A stretch of 64,000 nt of DNA, from the NCBI GenBank assembly GCA_022984795.1, contig JALIHJ010000033.1, positions 124,001 through 188,000 of the forward strand, given 5' to 3'. Origin of the DNA: Fabrea salina (lineage: Eukaryota > Ciliophora > Heterotrichea > Heterotrichida > Fabreidae). Shown here one piece after another: positions 16,771-26,151 of the stretch (its first letter is position 1; each line of letters begins with the position of its first letter). The notes under the pieces are model-generated. The model did no database searches, was not told the DNA's origin, and saw only the letters and a list, made by a program, of their open reading frames with translations. The position numbers and the translations under genes are program-made.

Positions 16771-18840
16771 TTAGTTAATTCCGAAACTGGGTGAGTCGTT
16801 TGAGTCCTGAAAAGGATGGTAGTACTTCACAATGTCTTCTGGAAACACTATTCCATCTTCACTGTATTCTTTTTTCGAAAACCCTTTTTCTAAAGCCCGT
16901 TCGATTTTGGGTTTCTTCCAAATAAGAACCCCTACAAAAACCACAAACACCGAAATCAGCACTCCTGCTAGCACTAAGTACACAAAGTTGTCGTTCAAAA
17001 ACAACAGCAAACAAGTGAAGAGAGAGAAAAACAACAATGCACTCAGCAAAACCTTAATGATGTAGTTAGGAATTCTAGTTCCAGTTGTGTGTTTCAAAGG
17101 GAAGTAAAAGCACAGCAAGTTGTACTTGGCTGTGAAGTACCTAGCTACACAAAACACAGTTCCAGCAACTAGTATAAGAGGATAAGCCACTGAAAAAGAA
17201 AGTATGATAAAAAATGCTGAAATGGAAACTCCGTACTCGTAAGCCCACCTGAACTCGTAAGCTTCGTAGGCCATAAGTTTTTCTTCTTCACAAACAGACT
17301 TCCACTGCCTAAGTTTCACCCTAAAAATTTTAGGGATTTGCAAAAAATCCGAGCCGTTCTTCAAAAAGGTCAAGTGGATAATGTAAATCGTAAAGAACTG
17401 ACCTGAAATAGCTGCGTTATTAGCTATAGCCTTTTCCCAGCCCTTAAAATCCCCTGAAAAGATCATTTCCAAAGCAGTCAGCACCTGAAGGTTCAGCAAA
17501 GGAACCATAAAGGTGTAAGTAATCATAATAACTAAGAACTTAAACAAAGCACTTACAGTGTCTTTGCTTTTGTTGCTGAGTTTTTCTTTCTTGACCATGG
17601 CAAGCACAGTCTGTCGCACAATCAAAGAAAGGTACAACAACAGTATCAACGAAGGCAAAATCTGGCCAAAAAACCCTTCGTAAACAGGCTTGGCCTCAAT
17701 AACTTCTAAAATAACTATTAACGCTTGCAACAAAGCAGTTGGCGTCAAAAACAGAAAGAAAAACAGAAAGAAAGCACAGTAAAGTGCAAGTTTGAACAAA
17801 AAAAAGGTTTTTTTGTGTTTCTCTAGGTTCTCCCACTTGATTTCTCCTGGAGGAGGCGAAATGCTTAGTTTCCATTTGCTGCTTTTTAACTGGTCGTTGT
17901 TTCGTTTTAGGTTTCTTAAAGTGTTAACTGCCGAGTCGTTGCTTCTGCAAACTACAAAGGCAAATCCAGAAGACTTAGTTCTTCCTTCATGAGTAGCTTC
18001 TTGGCACTTAATTTGGTACTCAGCTACTTTGTTTTCTAGGTACTCTATAGCATCGAACTTTTCCCCAAAGAACTTATATTTCTTGAACTGCTTTCGGTAG
18101 CCTTTAGTTTCTTCAAAGGTTCTGTAGTGCTTAAGTTTGCTTTCGCAGAGTTTTTTCTTTTGGTTAAGTTGATATGCCAAAGCAAAGTTAGGAACCACGT
18201 AGACACTTAAAACTTCCTCCCCAAACTGCTGCTTAAGCATGTCATAAAGCATTTCCACAGCAGTGTTTGGGTCGAGTTTTCTTGAAAGGTTTTGGATCTC
18301 CACAGTGAACCTGTCAATAGTTAAGTTGAGTTCTGTAGGAGCGTTGAGTGTTAAGTGGACATACTTGCAGTAAGCTACGATTATCCCTATTATTCCTGTG
18401 CTGAAGAAAAACAAAAAGAAAACCACAGAACCCATCATGTCGTCGTTTTGAAGAATGTGAGCAATACTTAGGTTGTTCATGTCGTCTTCAACCTTATTGC
18501 TGCCACTTGCGTACACTGGAAGTAACACACCGCAACCAAAAACAGCCATGATACCTAGTCCGAACCCCATCACCATGTGGAGAGCTAGGTAAAGCTGTCC
18601 TTCTACTCCACAGTGTCTGTTCATGTCTCTGTAAGGAATGCTCCACACTAGCTTCATCAACTGAAGAATTGGTGTGTCGGACTCCGAGAAAACAGGCTCT
18701 TTTATTTGCCTTCCTTCTACCGTTAGGTTAATAGGTTTGTTCCTAAACCTTCGGTACAACACAAACAAAGTGAACTCAGCTAAGAAAATAACTGAATCGG
18801 CAAACAATGCAATTAAAACAGCCCATACTGAAGCATCCAT
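16771..18840 (-). CDS. OSCA/TMEM63 (CSC1, DUF221) mechanosensitive channel, 689 aa
   Basis: A multipass channel of the OSCA/TMEM63 family, which opens cation pathways on membrane stretch or hyperosmolarity. TM0 is at about 5-30, TM1 and TM2 at about 85-165, then the long cytosolic RRM-like insert (about 175-335) including YLENKVAEYQIKCQEA and GFAFVVCRSNDSA. The family string SISPPPGEIKWENL follows, then eight further TM helices to about 650. Length is typical of compact members. It lies 25 bp downstream of an anoctamin on the same strand; both belong to the same TMEM16/OSCA/TMC fold superfamily. Confidence 0.93.
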   Translation of the reverse strand: MDASVWAVLIALFADSVIFLAEFTLFVLYRRFRNKPINLTVEGRQIKEPVFSESDTPILQLMKLVWSIPYRDMNRHCGVEGQLYLALHMVMGFGLGIMAVFGCGVLLPVYASGSNKVEDDMNNLSIAHILQNDDMMGSVVFFLFFFSTGIIGIIVAYCKYVHLTLNAPTELNLTIDRFTVEIQNLSRKLDPNTAVEMLYDMLKQQFGEEVLSVYVVPNFALAYQLNQKKKLCESKLKHYRTFEETKGYRKQFKKYKFFGEKFDAIEYLENKVAEYQIKCQEATHEGRTKSSGFAFVVCRSNDSAVNTLRNLKRNNDQLKSSKWKLSISPPPGEIKWENLEKHKKTFFLFKLALYCAFFLFFFLFLTPTALLQALIVILEVIEAKPVYEGFFGQILPSLILLLYLSLIVRQTVLAMVKKEKLSNKSKDTVSALFKFLVIMITYTFMVPLLNLQVLTALEMIFSGDFKGWEKAIANNAAISGQFFTIYIIHLTFLKNGSDFLQIPKIFRVKLRQWKSVCEEEKLMAYEAYEFRWAYEYGVSISAFFIILSFSVAYPLILVAGTVFCVARYFTAKYNLLCFYFPLKHTTGTRIPNYIIKVLLSALLFFSLFTCLLLFLNDNFVYLVLAGVLISVFVVFVGVLIWKKPKIERALEKGFSKKEYSEDGIVFPEDIVKYYHPFQDSNDSPSFGIN

Positions 18841-18865
18841 TTCTTATAAATTTGTAGGCAAATCC

Positions 18866-21800
18866 TTAAATTAAATCTAGAGAGTTGCCTGCATTTGCAG
18901 TAGGAAGTTCAACTTCACTTGGACTTAGAGTGCAGTGTATCTTAGGGTTAAGTTGTATTTCTAGGTCTCCCTTGTACCCAATGCCTATGGTGTCTCCAGC
19001 TCTTAAGTACTTTTCAACAATGGCTTGGTGTCTTTTCAAAACAATTTGGTACTTAAAAGGAATCTCAGGAATTCCACTCCTCAGCCACCCTCTGAAGCCC
19101 AACAAAATAAAAGAAAAAAAGATAAAAGTCACGTACTTGTTCTCTGAAGAAACTTGCCAGTCCTCAAAAGTCTCTGCTGTGAACACAAGCAAAGCCACGT
19201 TAGTAAACACTGCCACTATGCAGTTGAAGTTAAATATCGTCCACCAAGTACCTATGTCTTTGGCACCCATTGGCTGGGGGCGTCTAACTAAGTTAAGCAG
19301 TTTAAATTTGTCCACTTGGATTTCTAACAACAAAGCAAAGTAACTAAGCACACATGAAAGGGGAAAGGCCACGGCAAACAGAGTTATGTAGCCAAACAAA
19401 ACAGCCAGTTCTAAGTAGTCATCCAGAGTCCCGTCTACTTCTCTAGTTACATAAGGAGGCAACTGGATTTGGGTGTCTATGTCCTCCTTTAAAGTATCAA
19501 AGTTACTGTTTGAAACTAAAGACAACAACTTTTTGCGGTCTGCCTTTTTTATTTGGAACTCTTTCCTCTTAAACTTGTACTTAGCAAAAGGTATGCCTAG
19601 TTCAACTATGTTTTTGAAAAAAGTAACTAGAAACAAAGTTACTAGTTGAACAAAGAGTTCGTCCATGCAACTAGCTCCTACTTTCTGTTCCTTTTCTGAA
19701 CCTGCCCAAACAATGCACCCTTCAACGTTAGTTTTCAAAAAAGCAATATAAAACAAAGAGTTAAAGGAGTTCACGAACTGAAACAAGTAAGTTTTGATGA
19801 TCAAAGAGTTCTCGTATTCACTCTGAGTTTTGTGGTTTTCAAGGTTGTTGAGTTTAACTGCTATTTTTTCGTAGATAAAGTTGAAAATTTGGATTTGAAT
19901 AGCGTTGATCAAAGAAACTGTAGGTCCAGCCCAATCTACTCCCCAAAGTGTCATTTTGTCCGTCAACTGCCACTTTAAAAAGTAAAGCAGACTTACAATG
20001 CTGATTACAAAACAAATCAATACCACTGACACCATAAACCCAATTAAAAAAAACTTCCTCCGCACACTGTTGGGAAAGTGGATCTCGTCCAAGTCGTCAG
20101 TCACTGGAGACCTTCTTTTCTCTCCTTTGAACTGAGGCCGGTTTATTTCTTCTTCCTTGAAATCAGTTTGTCCCCACTTTATAGCTAAGCACCTTTCTTT
20201 GCGTCTCCAAAACTCTAAGTAGCACGTTCCCCAAACTGCCATCATCAAACAAAACCCTGCGTTTAAGAACTTAACTAAGGGCTTGTCTGAGTCAAACACT
20301 AACTGCACTACAAACAACCCCACTCCTATGATTGCTGGAACCATTATAAAGTTAGCCATAAAACTCACAAAAGCAAAGTACATAGCTATTTTTTCCCCGA
20401 AGTAGTTCCTGATTCGGTTAAGGGGCAAATTAGTGTCTACAAAGGTGTTGCACCATTCGTTGACTAGTCCTTTGTAGTGTTTATCTTCACTTACTTGGTC
20501 CAGGGCTTCCAGTAAATTAGTGACTTCAGTGTTGGTTTCTTCGTCCACAGGAAACCGGGGCTTTCCATAAAGTTCCCAGTGATTGTGCAGAGGAAAGTGA
20601 CAAAACACCAGGCCTCTGCTTTGGAGCTCGTGCAAAGCTACGTTTCTATAAAGCATTGACAAAATAAGTTTAAGTCGGTCTGTGTTTCTGAAAGCAGACC
20701 TTTTGCCCTTCTCGTTTACTCTGTGAGTCTTCCAAAGCTTTTTAAAACTGTCTTCACCCGTAGAAGGGTCTACTTTCTTCACAAAGTCTGTGTAGGCGCC
20801 TTGGGCTTTGTTTAGTTTGAGCTTTTGCCACAAGTTTTGAATGGGGTACTTTTCGCTCACAGACCTGTTTGCGTTCTTCATAGAATTTCTTATGAGTTTG
20901 TGGTAGAAAAACATTCTGAAGTTCTCTGGTAGAACCATTCCTTCTATTAGTTTCAGACCGTTCTTGATTTGAGCTAGGAACAGTCTGTAAGCGTGCCAGT
21001 GGTCAGGTTTTAGTCCGTTGGGTTTGTACTTAGTTATTTGCCCACCTACGAACTTAAGGCCTTCAAACATTTCTTGGTGGTAGTTGTGGAGTTCATCAAG
21101 CATCTTGTTGACATCAGGGTCGTAGCATTCAAGTACTCTTAAAGGCCTCAAAGAGTCGTCACAGGGTTCCAAAGAAGAAAGGTCAGTCATTCCTATTTCC
21201 AGCTGCATGTCGTAGCCTATTCTTTCGGCTTCAGCTTCTATTTCAGCTTCGCTTGCTGAAATAAGTATGTATATGTAGCGTCCGTTAGAAGAAAGCACTT
21301 GTCTAGTCTGAAGTCCTATGTTGCAGGTCAGCTTGAATAAAAGAATGTTTCGAATTAAAGAAACAAAGTCCTTTGCTGTGCCTCCGTGGTCTATAAAAGC
21401 CCCAAACGACGACCTAGAGATCCTTCCTCCTTCTTTGTACTTTTTTCCTTCCCCAAAACTAGTAAGTTTTTCAAAGCTCTTTTGAAAAGCAGTCATTTCA
21501 AGTCGTTCGTTGTTGCGCACAATGTGCTGGTGTCTAGTGTACTCGGGCAAAAAGGCTTTTCTAAAGATCTTTTCAGCTTGTCTTTCAGTGATAAACCTAA
21601 TGTTTTCGTTGGTGAAGTCAGGGTTAGGCATTACTATTACATACTCCATGCTTGAAGGTGAAACTTTTTCTGTTTCGTTGGTTTTTGTGGGGTAGTCTCC
21701 TGAGTACATTTTCTCTAGCTTAAACAGTTCTTGATTGGACCTGTGAATGTACTGATAAGGACCTTCGTTGTGGGGTTCCAAAGTTTCTCCCATTTCTTGT

Positions 21801-21958
21801 GAGCTAGGAAGTCTGGTGCTTTGTGAGTCGCGGAGTCTTGCAGCCAGTTCGTTTCTTTCTTCAAGTAAAACGTTATACGCTTGGTGGTCTTGAATCTGGG
21901 TGCGTTTAAGCATTGCTACTTGGTTTTTGAGGCGGATGACTTCGTTTTCTAAGTCCAT
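18866..21958 (-). CDS. Anoctamin/TMEM16 protein, 1030 aa
   Basis: A Ca2+-activated chloride channel and/or phospholipid scramblase family member. A short N-terminal coiled coil (1-50) precedes the cytosolic domain, then the anoctamin TM core from about 505 onward: NRIRNYFGEKIAMYFAFVSF, VWGTCYLEFWRRKERCLAIKWG, and the TM6-8 Ca2+-site region with YEKIAVKLNNLENHKTQSEY and FVNSFNSLFYIAFLK. The Glu and Asn residues of the Ca2+ pocket appear present but need alignment. The 985-bp-scale N-terminal domain is longer than in fungal members. Orientation and spacing put it directly upstream of the OSCA-like channel. Confidence 0.94.
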   Translation of the reverse strand: MDLENEVIRLKNQVAMLKRTQIQDHQAYNVLLEERNELAARLRDSQSTRLPSSQEMGETLEPHNEGPYQYIHRSNQELFKLEKMYSGDYPTKTNETEKVSPSSMEYVIVMPNPDFTNENIRFITERQAEKIFRKAFLPEYTRHQHIVRNNERLEMTAFQKSFEKLTSFGEGKKYKEGGRISRSSFGAFIDHGGTAKDFVSLIRNILLFKLTCNIGLQTRQVLSSNGRYIYILISASEAEIEAEAERIGYDMQLEIGMTDLSSLEPCDDSLRPLRVLECYDPDVNKMLDELHNYHQEMFEGLKFVGGQITKYKPNGLKPDHWHAYRLFLAQIKNGLKLIEGMVLPENFRMFFYHKLIRNSMKNANRSVSEKYPIQNLWQKLKLNKAQGAYTDFVKKVDPSTGEDSFKKLWKTHRVNEKGKRSAFRNTDRLKLILSMLYRNVALHELQSRGLVFCHFPLHNHWELYGKPRFPVDEETNTEVTNLLEALDQVSEDKHYKGLVNEWCNTFVDTNLPLNRIRNYFGEKIAMYFAFVSFMANFIMVPAIIGVGLFVVQLVFDSDKPLVKFLNAGFCLMMAVWGTCYLEFWRRKERCLAIKWGQTDFKEEEINRPQFKGEKRRSPVTDDLDEIHFPNSVRRKFFLIGFMVSVVLICFVISIVSLLYFLKWQLTDKMTLWGVDWAGPTVSLINAIQIQIFNFIYEKIAVKLNNLENHKTQSEYENSLIIKTYLFQFVNSFNSLFYIAFLKTNVEGCIVWAGSEKEQKVGASCMDELFVQLVTLFLVTFFKNIVELGIPFAKYKFKRKEFQIKKADRKKLLSLVSNSNFDTLKEDIDTQIQLPPYVTREVDGTLDDYLELAVLFGYITLFAVAFPLSCVLSYFALLLEIQVDKFKLLNLVRRPQPMGAKDIGTWWTIFNFNCIVAVFTNVALLVFTAETFEDWQVSSENKYVTFIFFSFILLGFRGWLRSGIPEIPFKYQIVLKRHQAIVEKYLRAGDTIGIGYKGDLEIQLNPKIHCTLSPSEVELPTANAGNSLDLI

Positions 21959-21964
21959 TTATAG

Positions 21965-22354
21965 TTACTTAATTTCCCGGATAATACTTTTGATCCATTT
22001 GCAACACTTAGTTTTGGAGTGTCTGGAAATTTTTTCTCTCAGGGGCAGGAGTTGTCTTTTCCTTTTTAAAGGAGCTTTGTACTGGAACAAGTAACTTTTA
22101 GGCAAGTACCCAACACCAAACTTGTGGACTTCTAAGGAACTTCTAGGGTTCTCCAAAGCTCTGTAAGTAGTTTTTGGGAAAATTGAAAAGCAACCAGTTA
22201 CCTCCAGTTTAAGGGTTTTTTGTGTTGCAGGGGAAGTTTTAAGTATTAACTCTTTTAAGTAGAGTAAGTTCTTTTTAAGTTCTTCTGCTTGTTGCTTGTT
22301 GAGTTCTATAAGTGACTCGGTGTAGAGTTCCAAAAAAGCAGATCTTTCATCCAT
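21965..22354 (-). CDS. Hypothetical protein, 129 aa
   Basis: ATG 22352-22354 (MDERSAFLELYTES) is chosen; the frame stays open upstream but without an ATG. Residues 1-50 are helical and acidic-to-basic (LIELNKQQAEELKKNLLYLKE), and the C-terminus is strongly basic with Cys (LKRKRQLLPLREKISRHS, KCCKW). No family recognised; a nucleic-acid- or membrane-associated small protein is possible. It sits 6 bp upstream of the anoctamin start. Confidence 0.6.
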   Translation of the reverse strand: MDERSAFLELYTESLIELNKQQAEELKKNLLYLKELILKTSPATQKTLKLEVTGCFSIFPKTTYRALENPRSSLEVHKFGVGYLPKSYLFQYKAPLKRKRQLLPLREKISRHSKTKCCKWIKSIIREIK

Positions 22355-22445
22355 ATTATAAAGCCCCCAATTCTCCACTTGGAATTCTGCCTAATATTCT
22401 TAGTAGTTCAGTGCACCTGCACTTAAGTAGTTAAATATTTATTAA

Positions 22446-22967
22446 ATGGAATATAAAAATCCCAGAAAGACTCAATTTACAAACCAAAGCGCAGAAACCC
22501 AAGAAGCTTCAAAAGAAAGTGAGTACGCTCCTAAGTACTACGATGACTCTTCACAAACCAGTGAGAAATCACTAGAAGAAAACACTTCAAGTTACTTACA
22601 AGCACTTTCAAATTTAACACCGGAAAAAACACAAGAATTCCTTTCTTCCAATCCGCAAGTCACTTCAGACCTCCTTAAGCACCTACAGAACATCAGACAC
22701 TCACCCAACAACTCCTTAGTCCAGGACGTCCTACTCAAACCTTGTTCGCCTAATTGTGCAGCTTACGACCAATTGCAGGTACTTCAACAAACAATTGAAT
22801 CCCTAAACTACAAACTAGACTCCAGTAGGGAACTCATCAGAGAAAAAGAAGAAGAACACCAGTGGCTCAAAGAAGTTGTTGAGCGCCTTGAAGAAACAGT
22901 CACTGGGTTGGTTGAAAACGAACACCACCGGAAGAGCTGCTGCGCTGAAACATGTCTTATTTTATAA
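22446..22967 (+). CDS. Coiled-coil protein ending in a CaaX prenylation box, 173 aa
   Basis: A disordered Ser/Thr/Gln-rich half (1-70) precedes a helical stretch and a coiled coil at about 115-160 (LQVLQQTIESLNYKLDSSR). The last residues are KSCCAETCLIL. The final four, C-L-I-L, form a CaaX box, and Leu at the end predicts geranylgeranylation; the upstream Cys pair could be palmitoylated. This implies attachment to a cytosolic membrane face. No family is recognised. It is convergent with the TBC gene, with 4 bp between stops. Confidence 0.75.
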   Translation: MEYKNPRKTQFTNQSAETQEASKESEYAPKYYDDSSQTSEKSLEENTSSYLQALSNLTPEKTQEFLSSNPQVTSDLLKHLQNIRHSPNNSLVQDVLLKPCSPNCAAYDQLQVLQQTIESLNYKLDSSRELIREKEEEHQWLKEVVERLEETVTGLVENEHHRKSCCAETCLIL

Positions 22968-22971
22968 CTCT

Positions 22972-23910
22972 TTATGTATACTGGGTATCTGTGTCAGTTG
23001 AGTAGTCTTCGAGTTCACTAGAGACCTTGAATTGCTTAGAGCATCTAATTAAAAAGTCAGTGTCTAGCTTAACCGTTTCAAGAAGAGGTAGGAACTCAGC
23101 TACTTGGAAAAAGTCTTTCTCTAGTATACTCTTTTTTATTAGTGTTACAAGTCCCAGTGAAATGTTGACCATGTAGTGCATTCCTTTTGCAAACACTGCA
23201 TCCCAAATCCTAACTACTTTACTGAAAGGCAAAGAGTACGCAAACATCGTCATAAACCACTTTACTAGCCAAAGGTTGTCGTCCATTCCTATTTCGTTTA
23301 GATGCATTGAAACCTTTCTACAGTACTTGTTTAAACCAGAATGGAACTTAGAGCACAGTTCCTTCACACAAGGAAACCCAAAGTCAAAAAGTCCCGAGAA
23401 GCCCAGTTCTCCCAAAAGCTGTTCCAGCACTCCATAGACTTCGCTTTCGTTTCCGCCTGACACTAACAGCAAAATTCCTACAAGGTAGTTCATTCCTTGG
23501 CAGTACCCTATTTCAGGGTGTGCACTTGCAAAGGCCGTAAGTATGTTGTAAAGGGACCTCCTTCCTGAAGACCCCTCTTCGAAGTAACCCTCTTCAGGAA
23601 AAGTCCTTCCTAGGTCTTTTTTTATCGAAAGTTCAGAGTTCTCTTCGCAGTAAACTCTAAGTAGTGCGTAGTTGTTATGCTGGGGCTTGTAGTTAAGGGC
23701 TACTTTCCAAGCTTCCCATCTGTACTCTTTAGGCGCTCCTAAGAACAACAAGCCTCGAAAGAGACAAGGGTTTTTGGCTTTTAAAGTCTTAATACTTTTA
23801 CTGTACTTTCTCAGTTTAGAGTCCCAAATGTTTTTTCTGCATTTCACTCTAAAACGTCTTTTACTAAGGACTGGCGAACTTTTTACTTTACTTGAGCAAG
23901 TTGCTCCCAT
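22972..23910 (-). CDS. TBC-domain Rab GTPase-activating protein, 312 aa
   Basis: Accelerates GTP hydrolysis by Rab proteins in vesicle traffic. The TBC domain spans about 40-290, with the arginine-finger motif in IKKDLGRTFPEEGYF and the glutamine finger in IGYCQGMNYLVG, both intact; DDNLWLVKWFMTMFAYSLP and RIWDAVFAKGMHY follow. I chose the second in-frame ATG (23908-23910) because it gives MGATCSSK, a textbook N-myristoylation/palmitoylation signal. The upstream ATG would overlap the neighbouring stop codon. The acidic tail ends STDTDTQYT. Confidence 0.92.
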   Translation of the reverse strand: MGATCSSKVKSSPVLSKRRFRVKCRKNIWDSKLRKYSKSIKTLKAKNPCLFRGLLFLGAPKEYRWEAWKVALNYKPQHNNYALLRVYCEENSELSIKKDLGRTFPEEGYFEEGSSGRRSLYNILTAFASAHPEIGYCQGMNYLVGILLLVSGGNESEVYGVLEQLLGELGFSGLFDFGFPCVKELCSKFHSGLNKYCRKVSMHLNEIGMDDNLWLVKWFMTMFAYSLPFSKVVRIWDAVFAKGMHYMVNISLGLVTLIKKSILEKDFFQVAEFLPLLETVKLDTDFLIRCSKQFKVSSELEDYSTDTDTQYT

Positions 23911-23927
23911 TATTATAAGTTGGAACA

Positions 23928-25028
23928 TTAATTATCCTTTTTTTGGTCTAAAAAGTAAACTCCTTCACTTAAATAAGGATTCCCGTAAAAAAGGTGTTTG
24001 TAGAACCCTTCTAAGTAACTAAACAGGTTCATTTCTTCTCTTTCTTCAATGCTGTCTAACTTCATTCTGAAAAGCGTGCCTATGTTCCACTTGCTTTTGA
24101 TACAAATAACCACCCAAGCTACTATACATAAAATTGACCGCAGCACGCTTAAAACTGACCAAATCTGAAGCTTTGTTTCAAAACTCGAACTGATTCCTTC
24201 AGTAGACGCCCAGTCTGAGTTTTCAGCGTCTTTATAGTGCATTTCACTTACGAAGTCAGCGTTGTACACTGTAACTAAGTAAGAAAACCCGTAACACAAA
24301 GCACAAAACCAAGCAATGTAGTAAGGAGCTCTATGCTGTTCAATATCGTAGTCGACTACACTTTCTAAGATCTTTCTGTAGTGTTTGTACTCGTTAACTA
24401 GTCTGTGCAGTATTCCCACAAACGCAAAAAACGTAAAAATAAAAAACAAAGTCCCCACTATCCTAGCTATCTGGCCATAAACCTGTATGAACTGTTCGTT
24501 GTCGTCATTGAAGTATATCAAATAAATATGCAACAGCGAAATTCCCGCCAAGAACCCTTGCAAAAGCAAAAAGAACCTGTGGAGTCTGTAACTCCACTCT
24601 TCGAGCTTTTTGTAAACCACTACTTCTTTCTCGTTGTCAGAAACAGGCTTGTAAGAAGCCAAAGTTTCATCCATAACAATTTCGTTGTTCAGCATCTTAG
24701 AAAACTTCCCTGTCGCAAGGCTTTCTACATAGGTGTGCACTTCTTCAGGGTCTTGGTTAAGTGACGAGAACAAAACGTTTTCCACTGTGTCTTTTCCTTC
24801 TAAGTAATCTTCTGGCAACTGGTCTTCTGCTGCTATTGCTAAGTTGACTGCTGCTGAAGTCCGGGTTTTTCGAGATGGTAGAGCTAGGGGCCTCTTTTCA
24901 AATCTAGGTCTGGACGCAAGCAAAGACCCTGGGTTCTGAACAGCTCTTAGTCGGTTTTCAAAGTCTTGCGAAGTTTGGTCTGACAGCGGTGTTAAGCGCC
25001 GCCTCATAAGAGGATTGGGGTTTTCCAT
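23928..25028 (-). CDS. TMEM237-like four-pass membrane protein, 366 aa
   Basis: A disordered N-terminal ~150 residues (Arg/Ser/Pro-rich, then acidic DQLPEDYLEGKDTVEN) is followed by four hydrophobic helices at about 165-190, 200-225, 250-272 and 300-325. The first reads FFLLLQGFLAGISLLHIYLIY, whose GFLAG string and the layout resemble TMEM237, a transition-zone protein needed for ciliogenesis. A cytosolic tail (FRMKLDSIEEREEMNLFSY) closes the protein. In a ciliate a transition-zone role would be natural, but the similarity is weak by eye. It could be another four-TM family. Confidence 0.6.
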   Translation of the reverse strand: MENPNPLMRRRLTPLSDQTSQDFENRLRAVQNPGSLLASRPRFEKRPLALPSRKTRTSAAVNLAIAAEDQLPEDYLEGKDTVENVLFSSLNQDPEEVHTYVESLATGKFSKMLNNEIVMDETLASYKPVSDNEKEVVVYKKLEEWSYRLHRFFLLLQGFLAGISLLHIYLIYFNDDNEQFIQVYGQIARIVGTLFFIFTFFAFVGILHRLVNEYKHYRKILESVVDYDIEQHRAPYYIAWFCALCYGFSYLVTVYNADFVSEMHYKDAENSDWASTEGISSSFETKLQIWSVLSVLRSILCIVAWVVICIKSKWNIGTLFRMKLDSIEEREEMNLFSYLEGFYKHLFYGNPYLSEGVYFLDQKKDN

Positions 25029-25247
25029 TTTAAATACCTAGAATTCATTGTTTAGCATTACATTCTGAAACTACTTATTTTCAGTTACTGCTCTAATACA
25101 AAACCAACAACTTGTTCTAGTAACCCTACGACTAAATACTTTAGGAACTAGTTAAGCCTTTGCACCCCTAATGGAACACCAAACTTACTTATAAGTTTCA
25201 AAGAACCATGCCAAGTAAGTAATCCCTTTTGAAGTAATAATATATAT
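25029..25247. other. 219-bp noncoding gap between two genes
   Basis: This gap is long for the window. It is AT-rich, ends in a TATATATA run directly before ATG 25248, and holds no open frame, tRNA or recognisable RNA motif. The middle part (about 25105-25175) is less AT-rich than its flanks. It lies between two genes transcribed away from each other, so a divergent promoter is the simplest reading. Confidence 0.4.
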
Positions 25248-26069
25248 ATGGCACGGTCCAGTTTAGCACGGAATCCCAGAACAGAGCAAACCAAACTTAA
25301 AAAAATCAACACAAAGTACCAAGACCAGCTCAAAAAGTCTCCCCGCACTCCTCAGAAGACTTACTCACAACTTCCAATTCCAAAAGGAAACTCCCCCTAC
25401 GCTAAAGCCAAGCGGGCAGAGTACATCCACAAAGACCTTAACCTTGCCAAAACTTACTACCAACAAGCAATAGAGTCAGGAGAGAGAACTGAGTCTGCAG
25501 TCAAAGACCTAGCTAGCATTCTGCATCAGGAAGGCAACACCTCACAAGCCATAGCCCTCCTGAAGCAGTTCCAAAGCATCTTTATGGACCAAGACAAACT
25601 CAGCAACCTTCTGGAAAGCCTTCGGAAACAACTTGTCCCTAGCGGCAACTCTTTGTTTAGGTTCTTAAGAGTCTCTCCGCTCTTGCCTTCAGACACCTCT
25701 GACTCAGTTCTTAGGCTGTTCAGCAACACAAGTAGAGTAGTTGATGTACATATCTACCACGAATCTTTTACATACGCACTGCTGAAATTCCCTAGCCACT
25801 CGGCTGCGAGAAAAACCTGGGAAGGGTTCAATGGTGCTGAGAAGTACACCATTGAGTGGGTATCTGTTTCAGGGGAAGTTAGGAAGGAACTAGTTACTAA
25901 AGAAGACCCCTACAGCAGTTTTTGGAGCCTCCCGCAGTATGAATACGGAACTACTGAAGAACTCGAAGACGACCTTACTGCACAGAAGCTCCTGGGAAAA
26001 GGCCTACTGGAGGCCTTAGAAGACACTTACTTAAGTCCTATGGCTCCTTCTTTTCAGCCTTCGGCATAA
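25248..26069 (+). CDS. TPR-like and RRM-like protein, 273 aa
   Basis: A basic N-terminus (1-60, KKSPRTPQKTYSQLPIPKG) leads into a short helical-repeat region at about 63-125: AEYIHKDLNLAKTYYQQAIE and AVKDLASILHQEGNTSQAIA, with TPR-like spacing. Residues 135-205 look like an RNA-recognition fold (FRFLRVSPLLPSDTSDSVLRL ... TYALLKFPSHSAARKTWEGF), including RNP-like strands. The C-terminus is acidic. The pairing suggests an RNA-linked scaffold, but I do not recognise a named family. The start is supported by the TATA-rich leader. Confidence 0.75.
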   Translation: MARSSLARNPRTEQTKLKKINTKYQDQLKKSPRTPQKTYSQLPIPKGNSPYAKAKRAEYIHKDLNLAKTYYQQAIESGERTESAVKDLASILHQEGNTSQAIALLKQFQSIFMDQDKLSNLLESLRKQLVPSGNSLFRFLRVSPLLPSDTSDSVLRLFSNTSRVVDVHIYHESFTYALLKFPSHSAARKTWEGFNGAEKYTIEWVSVSGEVRKELVTKEDPYSSFWSLPQYEYGTTEELEDDLTAQKLLGKGLLEALEDTYLSPMAPSFQPSA

Positions 26070-26091
26070 TTAATACATATTTACTGAAATA

Positions 26092-26150
26092 TATGGTGTG
26101 ATGATACTCCTAACACTCGATGAGTGAGAGCTTCTCCTTCCACTGATTAA
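26092..26150 (+). ncRNA. Candidate box C/D snoRNA
   Basis: An exact C box GTGATGA lies at 26098-26104 and a D box CTGA at 26143-26146, 38 nt apart. Between them is CACTCGATGAGTG, a 5-bp hairpin that also contains a C'-like CGATGAG. The 82-nt gap is unusual because other convergent pairs here are 0-10 bp apart. The terminal stem is weak and no rRNA target could be named by eye, so this is tentative. The strand is inferred from box orientation. Confidence 0.35.
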
Positions 26151-26151
26151 G

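Noticed and set aside
25148-25348. Open frame on the minus strand across the start of the TPR/RRM-like gene
   Set aside because: It is antisense to a better-supported gene, has no family signal and crosses the TATA-rich leader.
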